Positions 57,322 through 64,000 of a stretch of DNA of 64,000 nt are shown here, in pieces. The DNA is from Elusimicrobiota bacterium (lineage in GTDB: Bacteria > Elusimicrobiota > Elusimicrobia > UBA1565 > UBA9628): assembly GCA_016212795.1 (NCBI GenBank), contig JACRDT010000010.1:204366-268365 (forward strand), in the 5' to 3' direction. The notes beneath the pieces were generated by a model, which had not been told where the DNA came from, searched no databases, and was given only the letters and a program-made list of their open reading frames with translations. How positions within the stretch are numbered: the first letter of the stretch is position 1; each line of letters starts with the position of its first letter. The position numbers and the translations under genes were made by a program.

Positions 57322-58499
57322 GCCGGCTTGAACTTCTTCTCGTCGTAGGACGCGCGGGTCATGGTCATGAGCCTCTTCGTCGTGTCGCCCTTGTGGTCGA
57401 AGATGATCGTGCCCATCATGCTCTCGTAGCGGATGTCGTGCAGCGCGTCGAGGAGGGGGATGCGCCGGTCCAAGGAGGTCCGGAGGGACTCGACCAGGAT
57501 GCGGGTCGACTCGTAGGCGTAGTGGTCGAAGGTCCGGGGCTCCGATGACTGGCCCTTGTAGCGCTCCTTGTAGCGCTCCGTGAAGTCGATGGCGCTGGGC
57601 AGGTGCTCGACCGGCACGCCGCCCACCACGAAGAGCGCGCCGTCCACGGCGGGCCCGGCGATCTGGAAGATCTCGGGCGCCTTGGACCCGTCGCCGGCCA
57701 TGAGGGAGCAGGTCATCTGCATCGCGCGGGCCTGGCGGAAGATCAGCCCGCCCTCGTTGTAGTCGCCGCCGAAGAACAGCCCTCCCGGCTTGAAGCGCGA
57801 CGCCCATTCGAGCACCGCGTGGAAGTCGCTGCCGCCCTTGAGGACGCCTTCGAACGAGACCACCTTGCCGCCGCGCTCGACGAACTTCTTGCGGAACTCC
57901 TCCGCCAGGCCCTGGCCGTAAGGGGTCTTGTCGTGGAGCACCGAGAACGACCGGATGTTCAGCCGGTCGAAGGCGTATTCCGCGGCGAACGCTCCCTGGA
58001 TCTCGTCGGATGGGGGGAGGCGGAAGACGACCCTGGGACCGGACCAGTCCGACTTCGTCTGCTGCAGGGTCAGCTCGGGGTTCGTGGCGGACGGCGTGAT
58101 CATGGGGATGCCGGCTTTGGCGTAGACCCGGGACGCGGTCAGGGCGCACCCCGAGGTGAGGTGCCCCACCACCGCCACGACCTCCTTGTCCGCGACGATC
58201 TGCTCGGCCGTCTTGGCCGCCTCCTCCGGCAGGGACATGTCGTCGAAGCCCCGCACCTCGATGCGGGTCGGGGGCGACTCGATCGGCTTGGAGTCGGCGA
58301 CCGCCATCTCCACCGCCCGGAGGATGCCCCGGCCGTCCGCGGCCAGCGGGCCGCTGAGGGGGACGGCCACCGCGATGCGGACCATCCTGGGGGGCTCGAC
58401 CTCGCAGGCCCCCAGCAGGAGCGCCAAGGCGACGGCGGGCCAGGCCGATCCCAGCAGCCGCCGGGGGGCCCTCCGCGACGCCGGGGGTCGATTCGTCAT
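57315..58499 (-). CDS. Periplasmic binding lipoprotein (LivJ-type, type 1 fold)
   Basis: A 394-residue lipoprotein: signal peptide with lipobox LLLGAC (Cys32) from ATG 58499. The mature part has the leucine/isoleucine/valine-binding protein layout: VRIAVAVPLSGPLAADGRGILRAVEMAV, VVAVVGHLTSGCALTASRVYAKAGIPMITPSATNPEL, HDKTPYGQGLAEEFRKKF, GGLFFGGDYNEGG, and YESTRILVESL. Such proteins capture amino acids or related ligands for ABC importers or act as sensors. No permease or ATPase genes are adjacent, so it may be an orphan receptor. It overlaps the upstream coiled-coil gene by four bases (ATGA). Confidence 0.88.
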   Translation of the reverse strand: MTNRPPASRRAPRRLLGSAWPAVALALLLGACEVEPPRMVRIAVAVPLSGPLAADGRGILRAVEMAVADSKPIESPPTRIEVRGFDDMSLPEEAAKTAEQIVADKEVVAVVGHLTSGCALTASRVYAKAGIPMITPSATNPELTLQQTKSDWSGPRVVFRLPPSDEIQGAFAAEYAFDRLNIRSFSVLHDKTPYGQGLAEEFRKKFVERGGKVVSFEGVLKGGSDFHAVLEWASRFKPGGLFFGGDYNEGGLIFRQARAMQMTCSLMAGDGSKAPEIFQIAGPAVDGALFVVGGVPVEHLPSAIDFTERYKERYKGQSSEPRTFDHYAYESTRILVESLRTSLDRRIPLLDALHDIRYESMMGTIIFDHKGDTTKRLMTMTRASYDEKKFKPAY

Positions 58500-59026
58500 T
58501 CGTCTTTCAGGAAGAACCTGATGTTGTTCACCAGGTCCTGGGTCTTGCCCAGCCCGTATTGGACGGACTCCAGCTCCTTGACGAACCCTTCCGTCTCCTT
58601 GCCCCCGCGGGCCTCCTCGCCGAGGATTTTGAGTTGGGCGCCGATGTGCGAGAGCAGCGCCTGGACTTCCCTGGTGAGGACGGCGCATTCCTGGTTGGCG
58701 GACAGCTCCCGTTCCGACTGGTTCAGGGCGGTGTCGAAGGCCTCCTTCTGGGACTTCGCCGCTGCTTCCTCCACCTCCGAGATCTTCATCCGCGCGGCGA
58801 GGAGCTCGGAGCGTTCCCGCTGGAGCTCCCCGGCGAGCGTCTCGACCTGGGACTCGAGCCTTGCGATCCTCGCCTTCTGCTTGGCGATCGTCGCGTCCCG
58901 CTCGCGGATGGGGTCGATGTCGTGCCGCAATCGCTCGATGGGTTCCCGGATGAACTTCGGCATCAGGCCCGAGAGCTTCTTCAGGAAGGCGTCGGCCTTC
59001 TCGAGCGCGCCCTTTCTCGATGTCAT
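58496..59026 (-). CDS. Coiled-coil protein of unknown function
   Basis: A 176-residue cytoplasmic protein from ATG 59026; an in-frame GTG two codons earlier is possible. After a basic/hydrophobic N-terminus (LEKADAFLKKLSGLMPKFIREPIERLRHDID) it is a long coiled coil (RERDATIAKQKARIARLESQVETLAGELQRERSELLAAR...) ending in another helical section. No family was recognised. It is coupled to the binding lipoprotein by an ATGA overlap. The promoter is divergent from that of the polyprenyl synthase. Confidence 0.65.
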   Translation of the reverse strand: MTSRKGALEKADAFLKKLSGLMPKFIREPIERLRHDIDPIRERDATIAKQKARIARLESQVETLAGELQRERSELLAARMKISEVEEAAAKSQKEAFDTALNQSERELSANQECAVLTREVQALLSHIGAQLKILGEEARGGKETEGFVKELESVQYGLGKTQDLVNNIRFFLKDE

Positions 59027-59032
59027 CGACAC

Positions 59033-59038
59033 ATTATG
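59033..59038 (-). promoter_or_regulatory. -10 element of the coiled-coil gene
   Basis: CATAAT on the minus strand, six bases before ATG 59026. No good -35 is seen; the -35 area overlaps the divergent promoter at 59060-59088, so the two directions may compete. Confidence 0.45.
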
Positions 59039-59059
59039 GCAAAAAATCGGGCGGAATAA

Positions 59060-59088
59060 TTGACGCCCTTCGCCCAATCCGGTAAAAT
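59060..59088 (+). promoter_or_regulatory. Promoter of the prenyl/radical-SAM operon
   Basis: TTGACG (59060-59065), 17-bp spacer, TAAAAT (59083-59088). ATG 59099 follows after ten bases, so the leader is predicted to be only a few nucleotides. Confidence 0.75.
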
Positions 59089-59098
59089 CCATGTTTAC

Positions 59099-60052
59099 AT
59101 GTTGACGAAGACCCGCGTGGAGGAGTCCCTCGAGCGCATCCGGGCCGGGATGGAGGCGCGGTCGCGGCGCATCGCCGGACGGGTGGGCGAGCAGCTGGCG
59201 GCCTACGTCTCCCGGCCCGGCAAGATGCTCCGGTCGCGCTTCGCCCTCCATCTCGGGGCGGGGCTCGGGGTGGAGCTCTCCAAGGCCGAGACCGTGGCGC
59301 GCGCCATGGAGTTCGGGCACAACGCCTCCCTGCTGCACGACGACTGCGTGGACGAGGCGGGGCTGCGGCGCGGCCTGCCCACGCCCAACGCCGTCTACGG
59401 CCCCTCCGTGGCGCTCCTGCTGGGCGACATCGCCTTCACCCAGGCGCTCGAGGAGGTCCTCGACCTCCATCCCCGCGCCGTCGAGCGGATGGTGTGCACG
59501 ACCCGGGAGATGGCCATCGGGGAGCTCCAGGAGGAGTTCCTGAGGGGCTCGGCGGACGTCTCGCTCGAGGCGTACCTCGGCATCGTGTCCCGCAAGACGG
59601 GCGCGCTGTTCGAGTGGGGCGCGGCGGTGCTCTCGGACCTGAGCCCTCTCGAGCACGCCCAGGCCGATCCCCCGAAGCTCGGCCAGGCCGTGGGCATCGT
59701 CCTGCAGGTCGTCGACGACATCCACGATTTCACCCTGGAGGGCGACATCTCGGGCAAGGAGCGGGCCAAGGACGCCGCGATGGGCAGGTTGACCTTGCCC
59801 GGGGTCTACGCCGTGGCCGACCCGGCCAGCCGGGCGCCGTTCCTGGCCATCTGGGGGGCGGCGGGCAAGGAGCCCGGCGCCGCGGACAGGCTGGCCGAGC
59901 TCGTGGAGCGGTCGGGGGCGCTGGCCAAGGCCAGGGCCAAATGCCGGGCGATCGTCCGCTCCATCCAGGCGCTGGCCCGGCGCCTGCCGGTGCAGGCCGA
60001 GGCCCGGGAGCTCTCGTCGTTCCTGGACGTGATGCTGAAGAGGGAGTTTTGA
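59099..60052 (+). CDS. Polyprenyl diphosphate synthase
   Basis: A 317-residue trans-isoprenyl diphosphate synthase. ATG 59099 is chosen because the promoter at 59060-59088 would initiate transcription just before it. The first Asp-rich motif is LLHDDCVDEAGLRRGLPT (DDxxD), the second VVDDIHDFTLEGD (DDxxD). GKMLRSRFALHLG (substrate-binding region) and MAIGELQEEF are also present. These enzymes join isopentenyl diphosphate units into C15-C50 chains. Chain length cannot be predicted reliably, though the small residues before the first motif are compatible with a long product. It overlaps the next gene (TGATG) in an operon that also encodes a UbiA prenyltransferase, its likely consumer. Confidence 0.9.
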   Translation: MLTKTRVEESLERIRAGMEARSRRIAGRVGEQLAAYVSRPGKMLRSRFALHLGAGLGVELSKAETVARAMEFGHNASLLHDDCVDEAGLRRGLPTPNAVYGPSVALLLGDIAFTQALEEVLDLHPRAVERMVCTTREMAIGELQEEFLRGSADVSLEAYLGIVSRKTGALFEWGAAVLSDLSPLEHAQADPPKLGQAVGIVLQVVDDIHDFTLEGDISGKERAKDAAMGRLTLPGVYAVADPASRAPFLAIWGAAGKEPGAADRLAELVERSGALAKARAKCRAIVRSIQALARRLPVQAEARELSSFLDVMLKREF

Positions 60053-60579
60053 TGGATGAGGGATTGGCGGGCTACGGGGAACTCGTCCGCAGGGCGTGGA
60101 GGACCGGGAAGTTCCTCGTCAAAGGTCCCGGCCGGCCAACGTCTTTGCTGAAGGCGGCCGGGACGCTCGGCCTCCAGCCTCGACCGCGCGCCGGCCGCGG
60201 GGCGCCTGGCCGAGGCGGGGAGAAGGTCCCCGAGGCCCGTCGGAGCGTACGCGGCGAGATGGAGGAGATCGTGAAGCGAGAGTCTGCCGAGGCCCTCGGG
60301 AGCCTCGCCGTCCACCAGGAGGGAACCATGAAGCTGGCGCCGTTCGTCAAGTTCCGCGAGGAGAAGTTCGGGGCGGTCCTCTTCGAGACCCGTTCCGAGA
60401 AGGTCTTTACCCTGAACAAGACGGGCGCGGCGGTGGTGCGGGCGATCCTGGCCGGGGCCGGCGAGGCCGACCTCGTGGCGCGCCTCAGGGAGCGGTGCGA
60501 GGACAAGACCGGCAAGCTCGAGGCCGAGGCGTTGTCCTTCCTCAAGCAGCTCAAGAAGAAGGGGCTGGTCACGGAGTGA
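60052..60579 (+). CDS. PqqD-domain peptide-recognition protein
   Basis: A 175-residue frame from ATG 60052. The C-terminal 83 residues form a PqqD-like domain: KFREEKFGAVLFETRSEKVFTLNKTGAAVVRAIL, then LVARLRERCEDKTGKLEAEALSFLKQLKKKGLV. PqqD-type (RRE) domains bind the leader of a ribosomal peptide and present it to a radical SAM enzyme. An internal ATG at 60328 has a strong AGGAGGG site and would give the free 83-residue domain, the usual PqqD size. The first 92 residues are basic, Gly/Pro-rich in the middle and not recognised. Both forms may be made. The next radical SAM gene overlaps by four bases (GTGA). Confidence 0.85.
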   Translation: MDEGLAGYGELVRRAWRTGKFLVKGPGRPTSLLKAAGTLGLQPRPRAGRGAPGRGGEKVPEARRSVRGEMEEIVKRESAEALGSLAVHQEGTMKLAPFVKFREEKFGAVLFETRSEKVFTLNKTGAAVVRAILAGAGEADLVARLRERCEDKTGKLEAEALSFLKQLKKKGLVTE

Positions 60580-61547
60580 CGGAGGTCCCCTCGGTCCACG
60601 GCCGGGAGGCGCCTTCGCTTTCGGCGTGGCGAGCCCCGCTCTACGTCGGCTGGCAGCTCACGAACGCCTGCGACCTGGCCTGCAGCCACTGCGTCGAGGA
60701 GTCCGGTCCCGGGAAGGCGTTCAAGGACGAGCTGACGCGGGCGCAGGTTCGGCGGGTCCTCAAGCAGCTCAGGGACGGGCAGGTCCCCTACGTGTCGTTC
60801 TCCGGGGGAGAGCCTTTCCTGCACCCCGACCTCTTCGAGATGGCGTCGTTCCTGGCGGCGGGCGGGGCGAGCGTCAAGATCGAGACCAACGGCAACGCCT
60901 TGACCCGGGAGAACTGTTCGGCGCTGCGCCGCTGCGGGGTCCACGCGGTGCAGGTCAGCCTGGACGGGGCCGCGGCCGGGACCTACCGCCGGATGCGGCC
61001 CGCCGGCGACTTCGACCGTGTGCTCGGAGGCATCCGCCGCCTGCGCCGCTCGGGGGTCGCGCTCGAGGTCAACTTCGTGCCCGCCCGGTTCAACGTGGGG
61101 GAGGTCGCCGAGGTCGTGGACCTCGCCTGGCGGGAGGGCGCCTGCGGGTTCTACACGGGGAGGCTCATCGAGGCCGGCAACGCGCTGAAGCGGGCCGGCA
61201 TGGCCCCGACGCGGGAGCAGTACCGGGCGTTCTTCGGCGTCCTCAAGCGCAAGGCGGCCGAGTACAAGGGCCGGATGCGCGTCTGCTACCACGAGATGGG
61301 CATCGTGGAGGAGCTGAAGTACCGCACGGCCCACCCCGCCGCCCTGTTCATCATCCTGCCCAACGGCAAGGTCAAGCTCATCAACGCGCTGCCCTTCGTC
61401 TGCGGGGACCTGCGGACCGACAGCCTGGGAGAGGTGTGGGAGCGGTTCCAGCGGGGGTGGCGGTCGCCCAAGGTCGCCCGCCTCGTCGCGGGGCTCGAGC
61501 GAGACCCGTCGGCGCTTTCGAGGCTGCACCGGTGGGTGGACGTGTGA
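60576..61547 (+). CDS. Radical SAM peptide maturase 1
   Basis: A 323-residue protein from GTG 60576. The [4Fe-4S] motif C-x3-C-x2-C is CDLACSHC (Cys32, Cys36, Cys39), preceded by APLYVGWQLTN. SAM-binding landmarks follow: YVSFSGGEPFLHPDLFE, KIETNGNAL, QVSLDGAAAGTYRRMR. The C-terminal part has CYHEMGI and FVCGDLRTDSLGEVW, reminiscent of a shortened SPASM/twitch region. This is the PqqE/MoaA-like class that modifies peptides. The upstream PqqD-domain protein and the peptide gene at 63429 make RiPP maturation likely. It shares about its whole plan with the radical SAM genes at 62467 and 63559. Confidence 0.9.
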   Translation: MTEVPSVHGREAPSLSAWRAPLYVGWQLTNACDLACSHCVEESGPGKAFKDELTRAQVRRVLKQLRDGQVPYVSFSGGEPFLHPDLFEMASFLAAGGASVKIETNGNALTRENCSALRRCGVHAVQVSLDGAAAGTYRRMRPAGDFDRVLGGIRRLRRSGVALEVNFVPARFNVGEVAEVVDLAWREGACGFYTGRLIEAGNALKRAGMAPTREQYRAFFGVLKRKAAEYKGRMRVCYHEMGIVEELKYRTAHPAALFIILPNGKVKLINALPFVCGDLRTDSLGEVWERFQRGWRSPKVARLVAGLERDPSALSRLHRWVDV

Positions 61548-62470
61548 GCGGGCTCTGCGCGGCCTCATCGGACGGCGCCAAGGGGCAGAGTCCGCTTCTT
61601 GTCCGGATGGCCTCCGCGGTTCGGTATCGCTTCTTTCTTTATGCGGGCGTTCTGCCCTACTTGTTGGGCGCCGCATGGGCCTTCCGGATGGAAGGCAGCT
61701 TCCATCCGGTTCATTTCTGGCTGGGGCTGGCCGGCATCCTCCTGTCGGTGGTCGGCGTGGAATCCTTCAACGAGTACTTCGACGCCGCCATGGGCACGGA
61801 CCGGGTGTTCAACCCCTCGGACGACGAGCACATCCCCGAGTGGATGCTCTGGCTCGGCGTGGCCGCCTTCGCCGCGGCCGCCTCCACCGGGCTCGTGCTG
61901 GCCGCGCGCGCCGGCTGGCCCGTCATCCTCTATATGGGCCTGGGCGGGCTGGCCGCGGTCTTCTATGTCGGGCCGCCCCTGCGCTGGGCCTACCGCGGGC
62001 TGGGAGAGGCGGCCATCGCGCTCTCCTACGGCCCCTGGATGACGCTGGGCAGCGTCCACCTGCATACCGGAGCCTTCTCCTGGGGGGCGTTGGCCGCCTC
62101 GGCGGTGCCGGGGCTTCTGGTGGCGTCCCTGGCCGTGGTCAACGAGATCCCGGATTTCCACCAGGACCGGCTCGTCGGCAAGAGGAACCTGGTCGTGAGG
62201 CTCGGGCGGCGCGGGGGCGTGACGCTCTACCTGGCCCTCGGGGCCGCGGGGCTCGCGGTCTGCCCGGCCGGCGCCTGCGCGGGCCTCTTCCCCAGGTCGG
62301 CCCTCCTCGCCGGCGCCTGCGGCCTGCCCTTCTGGCTGGCCAGCGCCCGGACCGCGCTGGCCGAGTGGGACACGCCCAAGCGCTTCGTGCCCGCCATCAG
62401 GAACATCGTCTTGTGCTACATGGTGTCGGTGGGGGCCTTCGTCCTGGCGCTGGCGGCGGGGGTGCCGTGA
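61544..62470 (+). CDS. UbiA-family prenyltransferase (MenA-like)
   Basis: A 308-residue membrane protein from GTG 61544 (overlaps previous stop). About eight to nine hydrophobic helices. The first Asp-rich motif is NEYFDAAMGTDRVFN, the second NEIPDFHQDRLVGKRNLVVRLGR, both typical of UbiA/MenA enzymes that move a polyprenyl chain from its diphosphate onto an aromatic or ring acceptor. Quinone biosynthesis genes for a usual acceptor are absent here. The operon contains the polyprenyl synthase plus peptide-modifying enzymes, so the acceptor could be the modified peptide or a fragment of it. This is inference; a normal menaquinone role cannot be excluded. Confidence 0.88.
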   Translation: MSGLCAASSDGAKGQSPLLVRMASAVRYRFFLYAGVLPYLLGAAWAFRMEGSFHPVHFWLGLAGILLSVVGVESFNEYFDAAMGTDRVFNPSDDEHIPEWMLWLGVAAFAAAASTGLVLAARAGWPVILYMGLGGLAAVFYVGPPLRWAYRGLGEAAIALSYGPWMTLGSVHLHTGAFSWGALAASAVPGLLVASLAVVNEIPDFHQDRLVGKRNLVVRLGRRGGVTLYLALGAAGLAVCPAGACAGLFPRSALLAGACGLPFWLASARTALAEWDTPKRFVPAIRNIVLCYMVSVGAFVLALAAGVP

Positions 62471-63399
62471 GGATCGACTCCTTCCGGGCGCCCTTGGCCG
62501 TGGCGTGGCAGCTCACGAGGCGCTGCGACCTGGCGTGCGTGCACTGCCTGACGGAATCCGGCCCGCACTGTTGCGGGCCGGAAGAGCTTTCGAAAGAGGA
62601 TTGTCTGAGGATCGCGCGCGAGTGCGTCGCCTGCGGGATACCGTATGTCATCCTGACCGGCGGCGAGCCGGCCCTCTCTCCCCACTTCCTCGACCTGGCC
62701 GAGACGCTCGGGCGGGGAGGCGTGTGGCTCAAGGTCGAGACGAACGGGCAGCGGTTCGGCCCGGCGGCGGCCGAGCGGCTCGCGAAGCTCCCCATCAGGT
62801 CCGTCCAGGTCTCGATCGACGGGGCCGCGCAAGGACCCTACGCGCGCTTGCGGCCCGGCGCCGACCTCCAGGCCGCTCTCGACGCCTGCCGCACGGTGCG
62901 GCGTCTCGGGATGCCGTTGGAGGTCACGTTCGTGCCCACCGCCTTCAACCTTGGGGAGGCCAAGGCCGTCATCGACCTGGCCGTGGACCTCGGGGCCTTC
63001 CGCTTCAACACCGGGCGGCTCATCCGGATGGGCAGGGCCGACAGGCGCTGGGAAGGGCTCAGCCCTAGCCAGGATGAGTACCAGATATTGTATTCTATCC
63101 TCCTGCGCAAGGAGGCTGAGCTGGCCGGCAGGATGGAGTTGTGCTTCCGGCCCTTCAGCGCCGAGGAGCAGGCGCTCCAGGAGGCTTGCGAGCCCTCCGG
63201 GACGCTGGTCGTGCTCCCTGACGGGAAGGTGCTGGCGGCGGCTCTGTCGGACCAGGTGTGCGCCGACCTGCGCCATGAGAGCCTGACCGAGGCTTGGGCG
63301 GCCTACCGCCGGGTCCGCCGCGATCCAGGCTCGAAGAAGAACGGCTTTGCCGCCGGCCGCAAGCCGGCGGTTGCGCGCTCCGGCGACGGGGCGCGCTAG
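62467..63399 (+). CDS. Radical SAM peptide maturase 2
   Basis: A 310-residue protein from GTG 62467 (GTGA overlap). The cluster motif is CDLACVHC (Cys20, Cys24, Cys27) within FRAPLAVAWQLTRRC. Further motifs: YVILTGGEPALSPHFLD, KVETNGQRF, QVSIDGAAQGPYARLR, and a C-terminal CADLRHESLTEAW. An additional pair of Cys (HCC) follows the cluster motif and others lie in CVACGI. Clearly homologous to radical SAM 1 and 3. It lies immediately before the peptide gene (30 bp), which has its own ribosome site. Confidence 0.9.
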   Translation: MRIDSFRAPLAVAWQLTRRCDLACVHCLTESGPHCCGPEELSKEDCLRIARECVACGIPYVILTGGEPALSPHFLDLAETLGRGGVWLKVETNGQRFGPAAAERLAKLPIRSVQVSIDGAAQGPYARLRPGADLQAALDACRTVRRLGMPLEVTFVPTAFNLGEAKAVIDLAVDLGAFRFNTGRLIRMGRADRRWEGLSPSQDEYQILYSILLRKEAELAGRMELCFRPFSAEEQALQEACEPSGTLVVLPDGKVLAAALSDQVCADLRHESLTEAWAAYRRVRRDPGSKKNGFAAGRKPAVARSGDGAR

Positions 63400-63428
63400 A
63401 GGGCCCTCGTGGCTAGAAGGGAGACAGG

Positions 63429-63554
63429 ATGAAAGAAAAGAAGAGCGTGGCGGATGTGAAGGCGAAGGCGCAGGACAAGCTCGTTTGGGAGACCCCGTGT
63501 CTCGAAGAGGTCACCGAGCGGGTGATGGCCCAGCCGTACATCCGGTTCACGTAA
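63429..63554 (+). CDS. Candidate RiPP precursor peptide
   Basis: A 41-residue ORF from ATG 63429 with AAGGGAG 5-6 bases upstream, flanked by two radical SAM genes. The N-terminal half is highly charged (Lys/Ala/Asp). Residues 20-29 read W-E-T-P-C-L-E-E-V-T, fitting the Y/W-x2-P-x-L-x3 leader motif recognised by PqqD-like domains in lasso-peptide and PQQ systems. The remaining core is E-R-V-M-A-Q-P-Y-I-R-F-T. Over its last 23 residues, W, P, and Y-I fall at the same spacing as in Klebsiella-type PqqA, but the crosslinked Glu of PqqA is not at the same position. It therefore is PqqA-like in leader but likely gives a different product. Confidence 0.8.
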   Translation: MKEKKSVADVKAKAQDKLVWETPCLEEVTERVMAQPYIRFT

Positions 63555-63558
63555 CGAC

Positions 63559-64000
63559 GTGAGGGGGGGCGCGGCGGGAGACTACCGCGCCCCCCTCTTC
63601 TTCGCCTGGCAGCTCACCAACCGCTGCGGGTGCCGGTGCCTCCATTGCTGCGAGGAGTCCGGGCCGGATAGGGCTTGGCCTGAGGAACTCACCAGGAAGG
63701 AATGCCTAAGGATCGCAGGCGACCTGGTCGCCTGCGGGATTCCCTACGTCGCTTTCGGGGGGGGTGAGCCCTTCGGTGCGAAACATGTCTGGGAGGTCCT
63801 CGGCGTCCTGCGGCGGGGCGGCGTCTGCGTCAAGATCGAGACGACGGGCGAGGCGATCGACGCCAAGGCCGCGGCCGCCTTGGCGCGGCTGGGCGTCGCC
63901 TCCATCCAGATCAGCCTCGACGGGCCGAGCGCCGCGGCGCACCGGGCGCTGCGGCCCGGGGCCGACTTCGACGCCGCCGTCGCGGCCCTGAGGCGCCTCG
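63559..64000 (+). CDS. Radical SAM peptide maturase 3 (truncated by window end)
   Basis: The first 147 residues of a third radical SAM enzyme from GTG 63559, five bases after the peptide stop. The cluster motif is CGCRCLHC (Cys23, Cys27, Cys30) with extra Cys on both sides; upstream APLFFAWQLTN matches the other two. Then YVAFGGGEPFGAKHVWEVL, KIETTGEAI (a Thr in place of the Asn of KIETNG) and QISLDGPSAAAHRALR. The end lies beyond the window, so its C-terminal domain is unknown. Confidence 0.88.
   Translation, partial: MRGGAAGDYRAPLFFAWQLTNRCGCRCLHCCEESGPDRAWPEELTRKECLRIAGDLVACGIPYVAFGGGEPFGAKHVWEVLGVLRRGGVCVKIETTGEAIDAKAAAALARLGVASIQISLDGPSAAAHRALRPGADFDAAVAALRRL

Overview
This is a GC-rich (roughly two-thirds G+C), densely packed bacterial window. 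No rRNA, tRNA, CRISPR array, transposase or phage integrase was seen. The combination of secreted FecR-domain proteins, PorV/PorQ-like barrels paired with very large multidomain surface proteins carrying a C-terminal sorting-type domain, and tandem radical-SAM genes most resembles Elusimicrobiota or a neighbouring diderm phylum. That assignment is inference and was not tested.

Layout. (1) 1-893: tail of an unseen gene, a large palindromic repeat and a membrane channel-like gene on the minus strand. (2) 990-32985: surface cassette 1. It runs promoter, FecR-domain protein, outer-membrane barrel, two fibre-like repeat proteins, a clan AA aspartic protease, a 7342-residue giant surface protein, a PorV-like protein, and an O-antigen ligase/TPR membrane protein. 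(3) 33160-43487: surface cassette 2, a shorter paralogue of the same plan (matching promoter, FecR, barrel, 2128-residue surface protein, PorV). (4) 43567-45604: two secreted proteins of unknown function on the minus strand, with matching promoter/operator architecture. (5) 45710-52142: mostly housekeeping genes on the plus strand. These are a phosphoglucomutase-family protein lacking the usual catalytic serine, enolase, an FtsB/DivIC-like protein, an MBL-fold hydrolase, two tandem Lgt-family proteins and an RluA-type pseudouridine synthase. (6) 52167-52832: a secreted protein with a leaderless promoter. (7) 52845-56479, minus strand: acpS, an acyl-AMP ligase, an acyl carrier protein and a Kbl-type alpha-oxoamine synthase, which look like one acyl-ACP plus amino-acid condensation pathway. 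(8) 56590-59026: a CPCC-motif protein, a receptor-type binding lipoprotein and a coiled-coil protein. (9) 59099-64000: a tightly coupled plus-strand operon of polyprenyl diphosphate synthase, PqqD-domain protein, radical SAM, UbiA prenyltransferase, radical SAM, a 41-residue peptide gene, and a third radical SAM cut by the window end.

The strongest candidate for an undescribed system is region 9. A small peptide with a PqqA/lasso-leader-like W-x2-P-x-L motif sits among three radical SAM enzymes, a PqqD-type recognition domain, and the two enzymes needed to make and attach a polyprenyl chain. This suggests a ribosomally encoded, possibly prenylated, redox cofactor or lipopeptide.

Other recurring themes are a dispersed hairpin-long stem-hairpin repeat (five places) that sometimes supplies stop codons and C-terminal residues to genes, and promoters placed so that transcripts begin at or within a few bases of the start codon.
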